64,000 nucleotides of DNA from Nitrosotalea devaniterrae (GCA_900065925.1 LN890280.1:364451-428450); one strand, 5' to 3'. Counted from the first letter of the stretch, positions 42,314 through 51,248 are shown. The notes: generated by a model from the sequence alone, not told the origin. Numbers and translations: made by a program.

Positions 42314-43714
42314 ATGTCATCTTTTGTTCTCTCTAAACTTGACTCTAACCACATAAACGAGATCTCTGAAGCAAATAATGATCCTGTATGGTTACGAGAA
42401 TATAGAAAAAATGCATTTGTAATTTTTCAACAACTTCCTCCAGAGGTATCTCCTCTTTACAACAAGTACAGTGATGCAAACAAAATGGACCCAGAACAAA
42501 TTACATTCTCTCTGAGCTCTGACAGTACAATTCCAGATTTTGTAAAAGATAGATTATTAGAAATTGGTGACAACCCAAGTATCGTTCAGATTGGTACTAA
42601 CATTCAGCAGATAAACATTCCATCTGATCTAAAAGAAAAAGGTCTTGTGATATGCTCAATCCATGATGCAATCAAAAATCACGGTGACAAGATAAAAAAA
42701 TCATTTGAACAGACTGATTCAAAAAGAGACAAGTACATTGCACTAAACAATGCTTTTTTCAATTCCGGAATTTTCATCTACATCCCAAGAAATCTCATTT
42801 TAGAAAAAACAATCCATGTGGTGTCATCACTTTCACTTGACCAGACTTCCGTAATTTCACGTAATATCCTAGTAGTAGAAGAGAGCAGCAAGGCCTCTAT
42901 TGTACAAGAAATCTATGCTCCTCAAGCAACAAAGCAGCAAGCATATCTTGAACTACTAGATGCTTCAATTAGTCCCAACAGCCAATTTGACTTGGTTACA
43001 CTACAGGCAATGGACGAGACTGCAGTCAATTTCTCTTCGCGAGTAGCACGAATAGAGCGTGATGGGAGAATGAATTGGTACTTGGGATTGTTTGGCTCCC
43101 ATCTCTCACGATATAAAGTAGATAATTTCCTTAACGGCCAAGGTGCAACTGCACAAGACACCGAAGTGGTCTTTGGAAACAAAAACCAGTCATATGATCT
43201 TGCTTCTAATCTAATCCATAACGCGTCTTCTACAATTGGCAGAGTTTTAGAAAAATCTGTTCTCAAAGATACTGCAAAATCTCTTTTCAAAGGAATGATA
43301 CGAATTGAAAAAGATGCACACCATGCAGAATCCTATCTCTCAGGACACTCTATTTTATTGGACAAGGGAGCAAAATCAGATTCCATACCGGGACTTGAAA
43401 TACTAACAAATGATGTCAAGGCAACACACTCTGCATCCGTTGCACAAATGGACGAAGAACAAATATTCTATCTTGCTACAAGATGCTTGAGCAAATCAGA
43501 TGCTCAGAAAATAATTGTGGAAGGATTTCTTGAACCGCTTTCAAGAAAAATGTCATACCAAGTTCGTGCATGGATAAGCTATCTAATAGATTCCAAGTGG
43601 GCAGGACGTAATCTTACTATCAAGACAGATGAACAACTCAAGGCTATGCTTGAAGTTGAAGAAACAAGATACCGAGAGACTGACACATTTGAAAGTCATT
43701 ACAAATATCGGTGA
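42314..43714 (+). CDS. sufD: Fe-S cluster assembly protein SufD
   Basis: Paralogue of SufB, the third subunit of the assembly complex. 466 residues; F-N-S-G-I-F-I-Y-I-P-R-N-L-I-L-E, S-S-K-A-S-I-V-Q-E-I-Y-A and the C-terminal V-E-G-F-L-E-P-L motif. Lies 28 bases after sufB. Overlaps the Rieske gene by four bases. Confidence 0.95.
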   Translation: MSSFVLSKLDSNHINEISEANNDPVWLREYRKNAFVIFQQLPPEVSPLYNKYSDANKMDPEQITFSLSSDSTIPDFVKDRLLEIGDNPSIVQIGTNIQQINIPSDLKEKGLVICSIHDAIKNHGDKIKKSFEQTDSKRDKYIALNNAFFNSGIFIYIPRNLILEKTIHVVSSLSLDQTSVISRNILVVEESSKASIVQEIYAPQATKQQAYLELLDASISPNSQFDLVTLQAMDETAVNFSSRVARIERDGRMNWYLGLFGSHLSRYKVDNFLNGQGATAQDTEVVFGNKNQSYDLASNLIHNASSTIGRVLEKSVLKDTAKSLFKGMIRIEKDAHHAESYLSGHSILLDKGAKSDSIPGLEILTNDVKATHSASVAQMDEEQIFYLATRCLSKSDAQKIIVEGFLEPLSRKMSYQVRAWISYLIDSKWAGRNLTIKTDEQLKAMLEVEETRYRETDTFESHYKYR

Positions 43715-44031
43715 TATCTTTGTCTAACTGGATTAATGTCTGCAAATCAAGTCAACTAAAAAAAGGTGAGATGATTGACTTTGATTATGAAGACAAAAAA
43801 ATATTACTTGCAAATCTTGATGGCAAAGTCTATGCATCAGACAGAATTTGCACTCATGCAGATGCTGACCTCGTAAATGGAATATTGACAGAAGAAGGTG
43901 TCACATGTCCATTACACTTGTCTACTTTTAATCTAAAAACTGGTGTGCCCGAGAATCTACCAGCTGAAATTCCACTAAAAATCTACAATGTTAAAATAGA
44001 ACAAAACGAAATCTACATTGAGGTAAATTAA
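43711..44031 (+). CDS. Rieske-type [2Fe-2S] ferredoxin
   Basis: A 106-residue soluble Rieske ferredoxin. Cluster ligands are C-T-H (R-I-C-T-H-A-D-A-D-L) and C-P-L-H (V-T-C-P-L-H-L-S-T-F). The low-potential ferredoxin-type arrangement (no disulfide Cys pair) fits electron delivery rather than a bc-complex. Start GTG 43711 overlaps the SufD stop. Its place between sufD and sufS suggests it gives electrons for cluster assembly or is an early client. Confidence 0.92.
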   Translation: MISLSNWINVCKSSQLKKGEMIDFDYEDKKILLANLDGKVYASDRICTHADADLVNGILTEEGVTCPLHLSTFNLKTGVPENLPAEIPLKIYNVKIEQNEIYIEVN

Positions 44032-44032
44032 A

Positions 44033-45277
44033 TTGCAAACAAGTTTCATAAATATTGAAAGTATACGAAATGACTTTCCTATTCTAAAACGTAAAGTACA
44101 CAAGGACAAGGCACTTGTTTATCTTGATAATGCTGCCACTACACAAAAACCAATCCAAGTTATTAATGCAATCAGCAACTATTACCTAACTTACAATTCT
44201 AATATTCACCGAGCAGTCCATGAGCTTGCTGAAGAAGCAACACTTGCATATGAAACAACACGCGATAAAATTGCAAAATTCATCAATGCAAAAAATCGTG
44301 AAGAAATTGTCTTTGTAAGGGGTACTACTGAGGCAATTAACCTTGTAGCTTACGCATGGGGAAGGCAAAACATCGACAAAGACGACATCATAGTAACTAC
44401 AGAATATGAGCATCATAGTAACATTGTTCCATGGCAACTTTTAGCAAAAGAAAAAGGTGCAAAACTTGAATACATTGGCGTAGATGACAACGGAGAGTTA
44501 ATCCTTGATCACTTGGATAAATATCTCCAAACAGGAAAAGTAAAGCTTGTAGCATTTAGCCAAATGTCAAATGTTTTAGGAACTATAACTGATTCTGAAG
44601 AAATTGTCAAGCGATGCAAAAAATACGGAGTACGGGTATTAATCGATGGAGCACAATCTGTTCCACATCTCAAAGTAGACTTGCAAAAACTTGACTGTGA
44701 CTTTTTTGCCTTTTCTGCACATAAGATGCTTGGTCCTACAGGAGTTGGAGTTTTGTGGGCAAGAAAAGAACTACTCCAAAATATGGTCCCATTCAACGGC
44801 GGAGGAGACATGATTCGTGAAGTACACAAGTATGAAACTACATGGAATGACTTGCCATACAAGTTCGAAGCTGGAACTCCAAACATTGCAGATGTCATTG
44901 GATTTGCAGCAGCACTAGATTATCTTGATAAAATAGGTATGGACAAAGTGCGAGAACATGAAATGGAATTGACAAAATATGCACTTGACAAACTTTCTCA
45001 AATGAAAGGAATCATACTGTATGGTCCAAAAGATGTAACAAAAAGAGGAGGTGTCATATCTTTTAATTTAGGAGACATACATCCACATGATCTTGCTACT
45101 ATAATTGATGAAGATGGTATTGCTATTCGTTCTGGACATCACTGTGCACAAGTGTTGATGGAAAGATTAGATGTGTCCGCAACATCTCGCGCAAGCTTTT
45201 ATATCTATAATACAAAAGAAGAGGTAGATGTTTTTGTCAAGTCGCTTAACAGAGCAAAGGAGTTGTTCAAGCTATGA
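44033..45277 (+). CDS. sufS: Cysteine desulfurase SufS
   Basis: PLP enzyme that frees sulfur from cysteine for Fe-S assembly. 414 residues, group II type. PLP-Lys in F-S-A-H-K-M-L-G-P-T-G, substrate loop Cys in R-S-G-H-H-C-A-Q-V-L-M. Start TTG 44033, one base after the Rieske stop. Overlaps sufU by four bases. Confidence 0.96.
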   Translation: MQTSFINIESIRNDFPILKRKVHKDKALVYLDNAATTQKPIQVINAISNYYLTYNSNIHRAVHELAEEATLAYETTRDKIAKFINAKNREEIVFVRGTTEAINLVAYAWGRQNIDKDDIIVTTEYEHHSNIVPWQLLAKEKGAKLEYIGVDDNGELILDHLDKYLQTGKVKLVAFSQMSNVLGTITDSEEIVKRCKKYGVRVLIDGAQSVPHLKVDLQKLDCDFFAFSAHKMLGPTGVGVLWARKELLQNMVPFNGGGDMIREVHKYETTWNDLPYKFEAGTPNIADVIGFAAALDYLDKIGMDKVREHEMELTKYALDKLSQMKGIILYGPKDVTKRGGVISFNLGDIHPHDLATIIDEDGIAIRSGHHCAQVLMERLDVSATSRASFYIYNTKEEVDVFVKSLNRAKELFKL

Positions 45278-45714
45278 GTAGTGCTGATATTTACAGAGAA
45301 ATTATTCTTGATTATTACAGAAATCCAAGAAACTATGGAAAGATCCCAGACCCTGATATTTCTCAGAGGGACAGCAATCCTCTATGTGGAGACGAACTTG
45401 AGATGCACATTAACATAAAAGATGACAAGGTTGCAGATGTCAAGTTCACCGGAAAGGGATGTGCAATAAGCCAGGCAAGTGCATCAATGCTGACTGAATT
45501 GATCATGGGCAAGGATTTTGAATATGTGAAAAAACTTGCAAAGGAAGATATTTTGGATAATCTAGGATTGCAGAACCTAGGACCTGCCAGGATAAAATGC
45601 GCACTGCTTTCATTTAAGGTTCTAAAAACTGGCATCTACTCGTATCTTGTTGACAAGCTAAAGGATACCGCATCTGCGGACAAGATGAAAGAAGAAGTTT
45701 CAGGTATTTATTGA
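45274..45714 (+). CDS. sufU: SufU/IscU-type scaffold protein
   Basis: A 146-residue NifU-N domain protein. The three conserved Cys are in P-L-C-G-D-E-L, G-K-G-C-A-I-S-Q-A-S-A and R-I-K-C-A-L-L. It either passes sulfur from SufS or holds nascent clusters. The wording of the motif (G-C-A-I-S-x-A-S) is SufU-like. Ends the enzyme part of the operon; the next gene begins within two bases. Confidence 0.93.
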   Translation: MSSADIYREIILDYYRNPRNYGKIPDPDISQRDSNPLCGDELEMHINIKDDKVADVKFTGKGCAISQASASMLTELIMGKDFEYVKKLAKEDILDNLGLQNLGPARIKCALLSFKVLKTGIYSYLVDKLKDTASADKMKEEVSGIY

Positions 45715-45715
45715 A

Positions 45716-46054
45716 TTGTCCACCTCAAATGTGGTACTACCCCTTCAGATTAGAAAAATTATTTTTGAAAAATTCAACGATACCAATCTAAGATTTACAA
45801 ATGATGAAATCTTTGAGATACTCAAAACTAATGGCCTTGAAAGCTCTGTTACAATTGATGATGTTGAACAATATTTCAACCAGTTACGTGATGGTGGACT
45901 AATTAGACAAATTGCACAGAACTTTACCACAAACTATTACAAGCTCTTCGATACCGTAGAAAAAATAAAATGCAATTCATGCAACCAAGAAGTTTACTTG
46001 GGAAAAATGGAACCGCGAGTCTGTCCAAACTCTGAATGCAAGGCAACTATTTAG
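45716..46054 (+). CDS. Winged-helix / zinc-ribbon protein at end of suf operon
   Basis: A 112-residue protein. Residues ~8-70 form a winged helix of Fur-like helix order (L-Q-I-R-K-I-I-F-E-K-F, L-R-F-T-N-D-E-I-F-E-I-L-K-T-N, V-E-Q-Y-F-N-Q-L-R-D-G-G-L-I-R-Q-I). The C-terminus has C-N-S-C ... C-P-N-S-E-C, a zinc ribbon or a Cys cluster that might carry Fe-S. Starts TTG 45716, two bases after sufU. It is a good candidate for the regulator of the suf palindrome at 40861. The 3' end overlaps pgk by eight bases. Confidence 0.72.
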   Translation: MSTSNVVLPLQIRKIIFEKFNDTNLRFTNDEIFEILKTNGLESSVTIDDVEQYFNQLRDGGLIRQIAQNFTTNYYKLFDTVEKIKCNSCNQEVYLGKMEPRVCPNSECKATI

Positions 46055-47255
46055 AACGATATCTTGTGGCAGCTTCTTCCAAGGCTTGAATCATTGGCAA
46101 TTTAACGCCTGTAAGATATAGCACCAATGCACCGCCTGCAGTACTGATGTGGTTTATCTTTTCTGCCAAGCCATATCTTTTCAGTGCAGCAGTAAGGTGT
46201 CCTCCACTTACAATTGTAGTTGCAAATGAATTTGCAACTCCTTTGAGTAAAGATTCTGTTCCAAACTTGAAATCATCGTTTTCAAAAAATCCTGCAGGAC
46301 CACTCATGAATACAGTTCCAGCACTCTGGATTGATTTTAGGTAATATTCAACTGATTTTGGTCCTAAATCAAATATCTGATCCCCCTTTACAAGTTCACG
46401 AACATCCATCTCTTCGCGTTTTCCATTTCTTTCAACTGCGATATCTACTGGGACTGAAAATACGTCTGGATATTCACCAATCAAGGCATGTGCCTTGGAT
46501 ACTACTTCTTCTTCTCTTTTGATTCCTAATGGGAACTTGATTCTTCCCTGTGCTCTAAGAAACACATTGGCAATTACTCCTGTGAGAAGAACTTGGTCTG
46601 CTCTGCCATTTTGGATTAGCTCCTTTATTGCCTCTAGCCTGTCAACCACCTTTGAGCCTCCTAGGACTAGTACATGTGGACCCTTGGCAACAGTCATGAT
46701 TTCATCTAGTTTTCTGACTTCGCGCTCTACTAATCTTCCAGCACATGATGGAAGAACATGTGCAAAACCAATTATCGATGGATGTGATCTGTGTGAGCTT
46801 GGAAATGAATCCAATACACAAATGTCAAATAATTTTGAAAGCCTTTGCACCATTATTGTTTTAGATGCCTCAGACGCAGTAAACTCGTAATTTTCTTCTG
46901 CACATAATCTCAAATTATCAAGCAGTATGATATCACCGTCTTTCATGTTTTTAATTTCTCGTTGCGCTTCAGAACCAATTACATCTTCGACATACTTTAT
47001 TTTTCTGCCAAGTATCTGCTCTAACACCTTTGCATGTTTTTCCATTCCGGTATAGTCCTTGTTACCAACTCTTCCTTGGTGTGAACCGATCACCACTTTG
47101 GCACCCTCTAAATCTTTGAGAGATTCAGTAGATTCTCTAATTCTGCTTGTCTCGATTATGTCCATTGTAACTGGATCTACTGGGCAATTCATGTCTACTC
47201 TGAGAAATACAGTCTTGCCCTTTGTATCAAAATCATTAATTGTTAGTATTCTCAA
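46047..47255 (-). CDS. pgk: Phosphoglycerate kinase
   Basis: Interconverts 1,3-bisphosphoglycerate and 3-phosphoglycerate, here most likely in gluconeogenesis. 402 residues; V-F-L-R-V-D-M-N-C-P-V-D near the N-terminus, S-H-Q-G-R and H-R-S-H-P-S-I substrate loops, G-G-S-K-V-V-D-R-L hinge and the G-G-A-L-V-L-Y-L-T-G C-terminal motif (G-G-G-x-S/A type). Transcribed alone. Confidence 0.95.
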   Translation of the reverse strand: MRILTINDFDTKGKTVFLRVDMNCPVDPVTMDIIETSRIRESTESLKDLEGAKVVIGSHQGRVGNKDYTGMEKHAKVLEQILGRKIKYVEDVIGSEAQREIKNMKDGDIILLDNLRLCAEENYEFTASEASKTIMVQRLSKLFDICVLDSFPSSHRSHPSIIGFAHVLPSCAGRLVEREVRKLDEIMTVAKGPHVLVLGGSKVVDRLEAIKELIQNGRADQVLLTGVIANVFLRAQGRIKFPLGIKREEEVVSKAHALIGEYPDVFSVPVDIAVERNGKREEMDVRELVKGDQIFDLGPKSVEYYLKSIQSAGTVFMSGPAGFFENDDFKFGTESLLKGVANSFATTIVSGGHLTAALKRYGLAEKINHISTAGGALVLYLTGVKLPMIQALEEAATRYRSK

Positions 47256-47338
47256 TGTCGTTCCTACTCTGGATGTAGTTAAAATCTTTTAGTCATACTC
47301 TTGCTTGGTTAACTTTTATGGCCGATCATTTTTCCACT

Positions 47339-47354
47339 TGATATCATGATATCA
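47339..47354. promoter_or_regulatory. Perfect 16-bp palindrome between pgk and the PAP2-like gene
   Basis: TGATATC-AT-GATATCA lies in the 136-base divergent region, 84 bases before pgk (minus) and 38 bases before TTG 47392 (plus). It has the form of a dimeric regulator site. Confidence 0.45.
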
Positions 47355-47391
47355 CATGTAATGATGTATACCGTACCTAGGGGGAATTTTT

Positions 47392-48051
47392 TTGCAGAAC
47401 TGGATCTTTGACATACGAAGTAGAACATTCTTCTTACTGCTACTATCTTTTCTAATTCTACTTTCTCTTGCTGTTACAAAAGCCGTATTTACATATGATA
47501 CGGGATTTGAAACCGCGCTTTCAAAACTTGTGGGAAATCAAGCAATAGATCTAACAATGGATGTGTTTACAGAGCTTGGCTGGGTATTGTATCCGATATT
47601 TGTAAGTATCATACTGTTTATCATAAAAAAGACAAGGCGCCTTGGGCTTGTTTTACTGCTCTCACTGTTGGTAGGCAGCATGGTTGTGGCTTACATGAGG
47701 TGTTATACAGGATATGAAAAGCCCGCACTTGATTATCTAGGGGCACACTTGGCATTAAAGTCGGGTGCAGATGTGGGTGTTCCATGTTCAATCGAGGGAA
47801 CATTTCCGGCAGGGGCAACAATGCGCACCACCATATTTGCATTTATCATTGGATATGCATTATCTAGGAGATTTCCACGGGGATGCTATCTTTTGTGGAT
47901 ATATCCAATAATGGTATCACTGAGCAGATTATACCTATTACAAGAATATCCATTAACCATACTTGCTGGAGTAGTCTCTGGAATCTTGATTGCAAATATA
48001 ATATCTAAAAAATTAAAGATCGAACTAATCTTTGATAAATCAAAAACCTAA
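47392..48051 (+). CDS. PAP2-family membrane protein with degenerate catalytic motifs
   Basis: A 219-residue membrane protein with six helices and a PAP2 phosphatase layout. The P-S-G-H motif is replaced by F-P-A-G-A-T (138-143) and the S-R-x5-H-x3-D motif by S-R-L-Y-L-L-Q-E-Y-P-L-T (178-189), so both catalytic His and the Asp are gone. The first motif (K-x6-R-P) is also changed to E-K-P. It is probably not a phosphatase, or not one of the usual mechanism. TTG 47392 is the only start near the first helix. Confidence 0.72.
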   Translation: MQNWIFDIRSRTFFLLLLSFLILLSLAVTKAVFTYDTGFETALSKLVGNQAIDLTMDVFTELGWVLYPIFVSIILFIIKKTRRLGLVLLLSLLVGSMVVAYMRCYTGYEKPALDYLGAHLALKSGADVGVPCSIEGTFPAGATMRTTIFAFIIGYALSRRFPRGCYLLWIYPIMVSLSRLYLLQEYPLTILAGVVSGILIANIISKKLKIELIFDKSKT

Positions 48052-48351
48052 TTCTTGCATAACCTTTGAGCTTATCAGAACCATGGCATAATGATCTGTG
48101 TCATGGCTGTATATCCAGTATCTTACATCGCGTTCTTGTTTTGTTTTTCTTAATCCAAAGTTGAGCTCATTCATAATTGTAAAACCGATCTTCTTTGCAG
48201 ATTTTTGCTCCTTTGTCATGATTACTCTAAATGCTCCCTTTTGTGTTGCAAAACCAAGTTGCACCATCTGTGCTGCCAGATCTGGAGCTTTTCGTTCATC
48301 TTCGATCTCAAACGATTGGGCAATTGGTAGCTGCGATGGATGAAAATCCAT
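48040..48351 (-). CDS. Hypothetical protein (103 aa)
   Basis: Small soluble alpha/beta protein. Motifs visible are F-R-V-I-M-T-K-E-Q-K-S-A-K-K-I-G-F-T-I and V-R-Y-W-I-Y-S-H-D-T-D-H-Y-A-M-V-L-I. Not recognised. Convergent with the PAP2-like gene (12-base overlap). Confidence 0.6.
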   Translation of the reverse strand: MDFHPSQLPIAQSFEIEDERKAPDLAAQMVQLGFATQKGAFRVIMTKEQKSAKKIGFTIMNELNFGLRKTKQERDVRYWIYSHDTDHYAMVLISSKVMQELGF

Positions 48352-48508
48352 GATTTTGGTACATGGTTGCTAAATAAAATCTAGTTGGTGACACTTGACA
48401 CATGTCAAAAATTTGCTAAAAAGATCAAAAATATGTTGAAAATTTTAACTCATATGTCAAATACTGATCATAACAAAAACTTAATCGATTACAAAGGCTC
48501 ATAATCGC

Positions 48509-49417
48509 ATGGCATCACTTGAGGCACTATTAAAATCACACAGTATGAAAAAAGCGGCAGTATCTAAACTACGAAAACAGATTGAAAATAAACTAAAAAT
48601 GGCTGTTTCTAAAAAACGAAGATCTTCATCTGGTCTTGTTGCCTTGGAAAAGAAAAAAGAAGACCTGACACGGGCCAAAGACCATGCAATGCAGCTTCTA
48701 AACCAACATTTGTCCCAAAAGGCAAGTATTGAGAGGCTAAAGATTGCAGCAGAAGGTAGGTTGCAGCAGGAACAGGATGCAAAAGACCAGGCAACCCAGC
48801 AAAGCGAGTATGGTTCTGAAGACAAGAACGCAGTCGCTGAGAGACTAAAGTATATTGATGAAAAAATATCTGAATTACATTCTGAATTAAAGGAAAGAGA
48901 CTCTATTGGCGCAAGACTTGACAAAGCAATTGAATCGAGTGAAAAGGAAAAGGCCAAGGTTGAAGACCAGTTAAGAAAACAGGTTCATGCCAAGCCTGGC
49001 CTGATTGAACAGCTAAAATCTGCAACAAAGGAAGAGTCTGTCTTAAGACCAAAGTTTGAATCATTACTAAAACTTGAAGCACAAGCAAGCAGTGCACTAG
49101 CAGTAGTTCAAAAGAAACTAGCAGAGATTGCAGCTATAAGAAGAAAGAAGCTAGCAGCACTTGCAGCAGCAAAAAGAAAGAGAATGGCAGCAATTGCAGC
49201 TCAGAAGAGAAAGGCCAAGGCAAGACAAGCAGCCCTAGCACGAGCAAGAAAAGCAAAGGCAAGAAAGGCAAAACGAAAACCTACCAAGAAAGCAAAATCT
49301 CGCTCAAAAACATCAAAAAGAAAAGTTGCAAAAACTAGTAAGAAAAGACCAACTAGAACTGCCAAAAGAAAAACATCTAAAAGAAAAGCAACAAAGAAAA
49401 AATCTAGACGCAAGTAG
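48509..49417 (+). CDS. Coiled-coil protein with histone-H1-like basic tail
   Basis: A 302-residue protein. Residues ~1-215 are coiled coil rich in Lys, Glu and Ala. The last ~90 residues are almost only Lys, Arg, Ala, Ser and Thr with repeated K-R-K / K-x-S-K / T-S-K-R-K units, like the C-terminal tail of eukaryotic H1 or bacterial Hc1. It probably binds DNA or RNA through the tail. No enzyme motif. Function inferred only: chromatin compaction or ribosome association. Confidence 0.75.
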   Translation: MASLEALLKSHSMKKAAVSKLRKQIENKLKMAVSKKRRSSSGLVALEKKKEDLTRAKDHAMQLLNQHLSQKASIERLKIAAEGRLQQEQDAKDQATQQSEYGSEDKNAVAERLKYIDEKISELHSELKERDSIGARLDKAIESSEKEKAKVEDQLRKQVHAKPGLIEQLKSATKEESVLRPKFESLLKLEAQASSALAVVQKKLAEIAAIRRKKLAALAAAKRKRMAAIAAQKRKAKARQAALARARKAKARKAKRKPTKKAKSRSKTSKRKVAKTSKKRPTRTAKRKTSKRKATKKKSRRK

Positions 49418-49463
49418 AATTCCTACGCTTAATTAATATTGAATTAATTTTTCCGTAACGTTA

Positions 49464-50240
49464 TTGTCTCTTCCCCAACGTATTGTTGTAGAAATAACTG
49501 AAATGCCAAATCTTAGAAATCCATCTCTTATCTGCGGATTTCCTGGGAGTGGATATGTTGGAAAACTTGCAATTGATCATATCATTGAAGAACTACATGC
49601 AATTCCGTTTGCAAACATGTTTTCATCATCATTTCCACCACAGGTATTGATCCAGTCTGATGGTACAACTGACTTGATGAAAAATACATTTTACTATTCA
49701 AAGGGTGAACCAAATGATCTTGTGCTGTTGAGTGGAGATGCACAACCTGTAACTCCTGAGAGCGAATATGAAATGGCAGAAGAAATTACAAAAATTTGTG
49801 AAAAACTTGGAGTAAAAACAATCTATACGCTTGCTGCATACATAACAGGGGCTTTTTCCAAAACTCCGCAAGTTTATGGAACAAGTACAGTTCCACAAAT
49901 TGTAAAAGATTTTCAAAATTATGGAATCTCACTAATGAATAGCGGAAGCATAACTGGCATGAACGGACTCATCATTGGTGTAGGTAAAAGAAAAGGAATT
50001 ACGGGAATTTGTCTACTTGGGGAAACATCTGGATATGTTGTTGATGCCAAGGCATCAAAAATTGTACTTGAAACACTAGTCAAGATGCTTGACCTCAAAC
50101 TTGATCTTGCTGGAATAACAAAAAAAGCACAAGACACTGAACATCTTGTAAAAACAATTGAGGAACAAATGGGACAACGAGCTGGAGTGGATTCATTGCC
50201 AATGCCTCAGCATGACAAAAAACTGGGGTATATCAGCTAA
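49464..50240 (+). CDS. PAC2-family protein (proteasome assembly chaperone, PbaB-like)
   Basis: A 258-residue protein with P-S-L-I-C-G-F-P-G-S-G-Y-V-G near the N-terminus, then D-L-V-L-L-S-G-D-A-Q-P and G-I-T-G-I-C-L-L-G-E-T-S-G-Y, all typical of the archaeal PAC2/PbaA-PbaB family that assists proteasome assembly. Start TTG 49464 is tentative. The next gene overlaps by one base (stop TAA / ATG), so the two are coupled. Confidence 0.85.
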   Translation: MSLPQRIVVEITEMPNLRNPSLICGFPGSGYVGKLAIDHIIEELHAIPFANMFSSSFPPQVLIQSDGTTDLMKNTFYYSKGEPNDLVLLSGDAQPVTPESEYEMAEEITKICEKLGVKTIYTLAAYITGAFSKTPQVYGTSTVPQIVKDFQNYGISLMNSGSITGMNGLIIGVGKRKGITGICLLGETSGYVVDAKASKIVLETLVKMLDLKLDLAGITKKAQDTEHLVKTIEEQMGQRAGVDSLPMPQHDKKLGYIS

Positions 50241-50848
50241 TGAAAAAACGTGGACCAATAGTTGCAATTGCTGGAGCAGTCATGATTGTGATTGCAGCAT
50301 CAATTGCATATTCAGTATTGCCAAGTATGCCATCTGGCAGTGAAGGTGGAGATTTTTTTCCATCACCTGAAAGTCTGTTTGATAGTGTATCTGATAAGGT
50401 AACAATTGATGCAGGAAATACATACACTTTTTCTCATACTACAAGTGCTGCCAAAATACCTCTGATGTGGGGCGTTCACATTGTGGATTATAATCCAGAT
50501 GATTCTGTAGCGATTTCGATATCAAATATTTTCGGAGACAAGTTTGGCTCGTTTGTAGAAAACGACCCGATTTTTATAAAATCATTTGACGTGCCAAAAG
50601 AGGATACGTACAGCTTTACTGTGGAAAACAAAGGCAAGGCACCAATCACAGTAGTGATGTTGTTTACAGAAAACCCTGAAAAGTCAAAGGCATTAACTGA
50701 TCCCAACTCACCATTTGTCAAGAACATACTTCCATTGGCAGAAGCAGGCTTTCTGCTAATTATTGGAATTATTGTACTGATATCTGGTACAATACTTGGT
50801 GTAATAGATTGGAGAAAGGGAAAGAATCAGTCTAGCAGATATATCTAG
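50240..50848 (+). CDS. Membrane protein with outer domain, unknown
   Basis: A 202-residue protein with two membrane helices, one at residues ~8-27 and one at ~168-188, enclosing an outer beta-rich domain of ~135 residues (F-S-H-T-T-S-A-A-K-I-P-L-M-W-G-V-H-I). No known motif. It is translationally coupled to the PAC2 gene, a combination whose logic is unclear. Confidence 0.7.
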   Translation: MKKRGPIVAIAGAVMIVIAASIAYSVLPSMPSGSEGGDFFPSPESLFDSVSDKVTIDAGNTYTFSHTTSAAKIPLMWGVHIVDYNPDDSVAISISNIFGDKFGSFVENDPIFIKSFDVPKEDTYSFTVENKGKAPITVVMLFTENPEKSKALTDPNSPFVKNILPLAEAGFLLIIGIIVLISGTILGVIDWRKGKNQSSRYI

Positions 50849-51144
50849 AATTCTATTACGACTAGTTTTCCAAACTTTCCTACATTGAGTGCATTTTCGC
50901 CTCTGAATGTGGAAATATATCCATTTTCGATTCTCACTTTGGAACCTTGTTTTACCATCTTTATCTGAGCATCCCATAGGCTAAGCTTGATCTGTCCAGT
51001 TTCATCTTTTAGTTGTGCATCTGCAACCTGAGCTTGTCCACCAGTTTTGAGGTTGACAGTTCTTGGTTCGCTAATGCTTTCGATGACACCTTCTATTGGT
51101 TCTAACTTGTTCTGTGGTCTGTTCAGTTGGTCTATGCTTGGCAT
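50845..51144 (-). CDS. OB-fold single-stranded nucleic-acid-binding protein
   Basis: A 99-residue single OB fold. V-N-L-K-T-G-G-Q-A-Q-V-A-D-A-Q-L-K-D-E-T followed by G-Q-I-K-L-S-L-W-D-A-Q and V-R-I-E-N-G-Y-I-S-T-F-R-G matches archaeal RPA/SSB-type domains (G-x-I-x-L-x-L-W-x motif). No zinc finger. Role in ssDNA binding is inferred from the fold. Confidence 0.85.
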   Translation of the reverse strand: MPSIDQLNRPQNKLEPIEGVIESISEPRTVNLKTGGQAQVADAQLKDETGQIKLSLWDAQIKMVKQGSKVRIENGYISTFRGENALNVGKFGKLVVIEF

Positions 51145-51248
51145 TTGAGAAAATTTTCCATTCTCAAATAATAAGTGTTTTGATGAGGACTTTTGGAAAT
51201 AACTCGAGGTTTGTAGATGAAAATTTCATCGTGTGTAATTTTGGGGAT

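Noticed and set aside
47392-48051. Calling the PAP2-like protein an active lipid phosphatase
   Set aside because: Catalytic His and Asp positions hold Ala, Glu and Thr.
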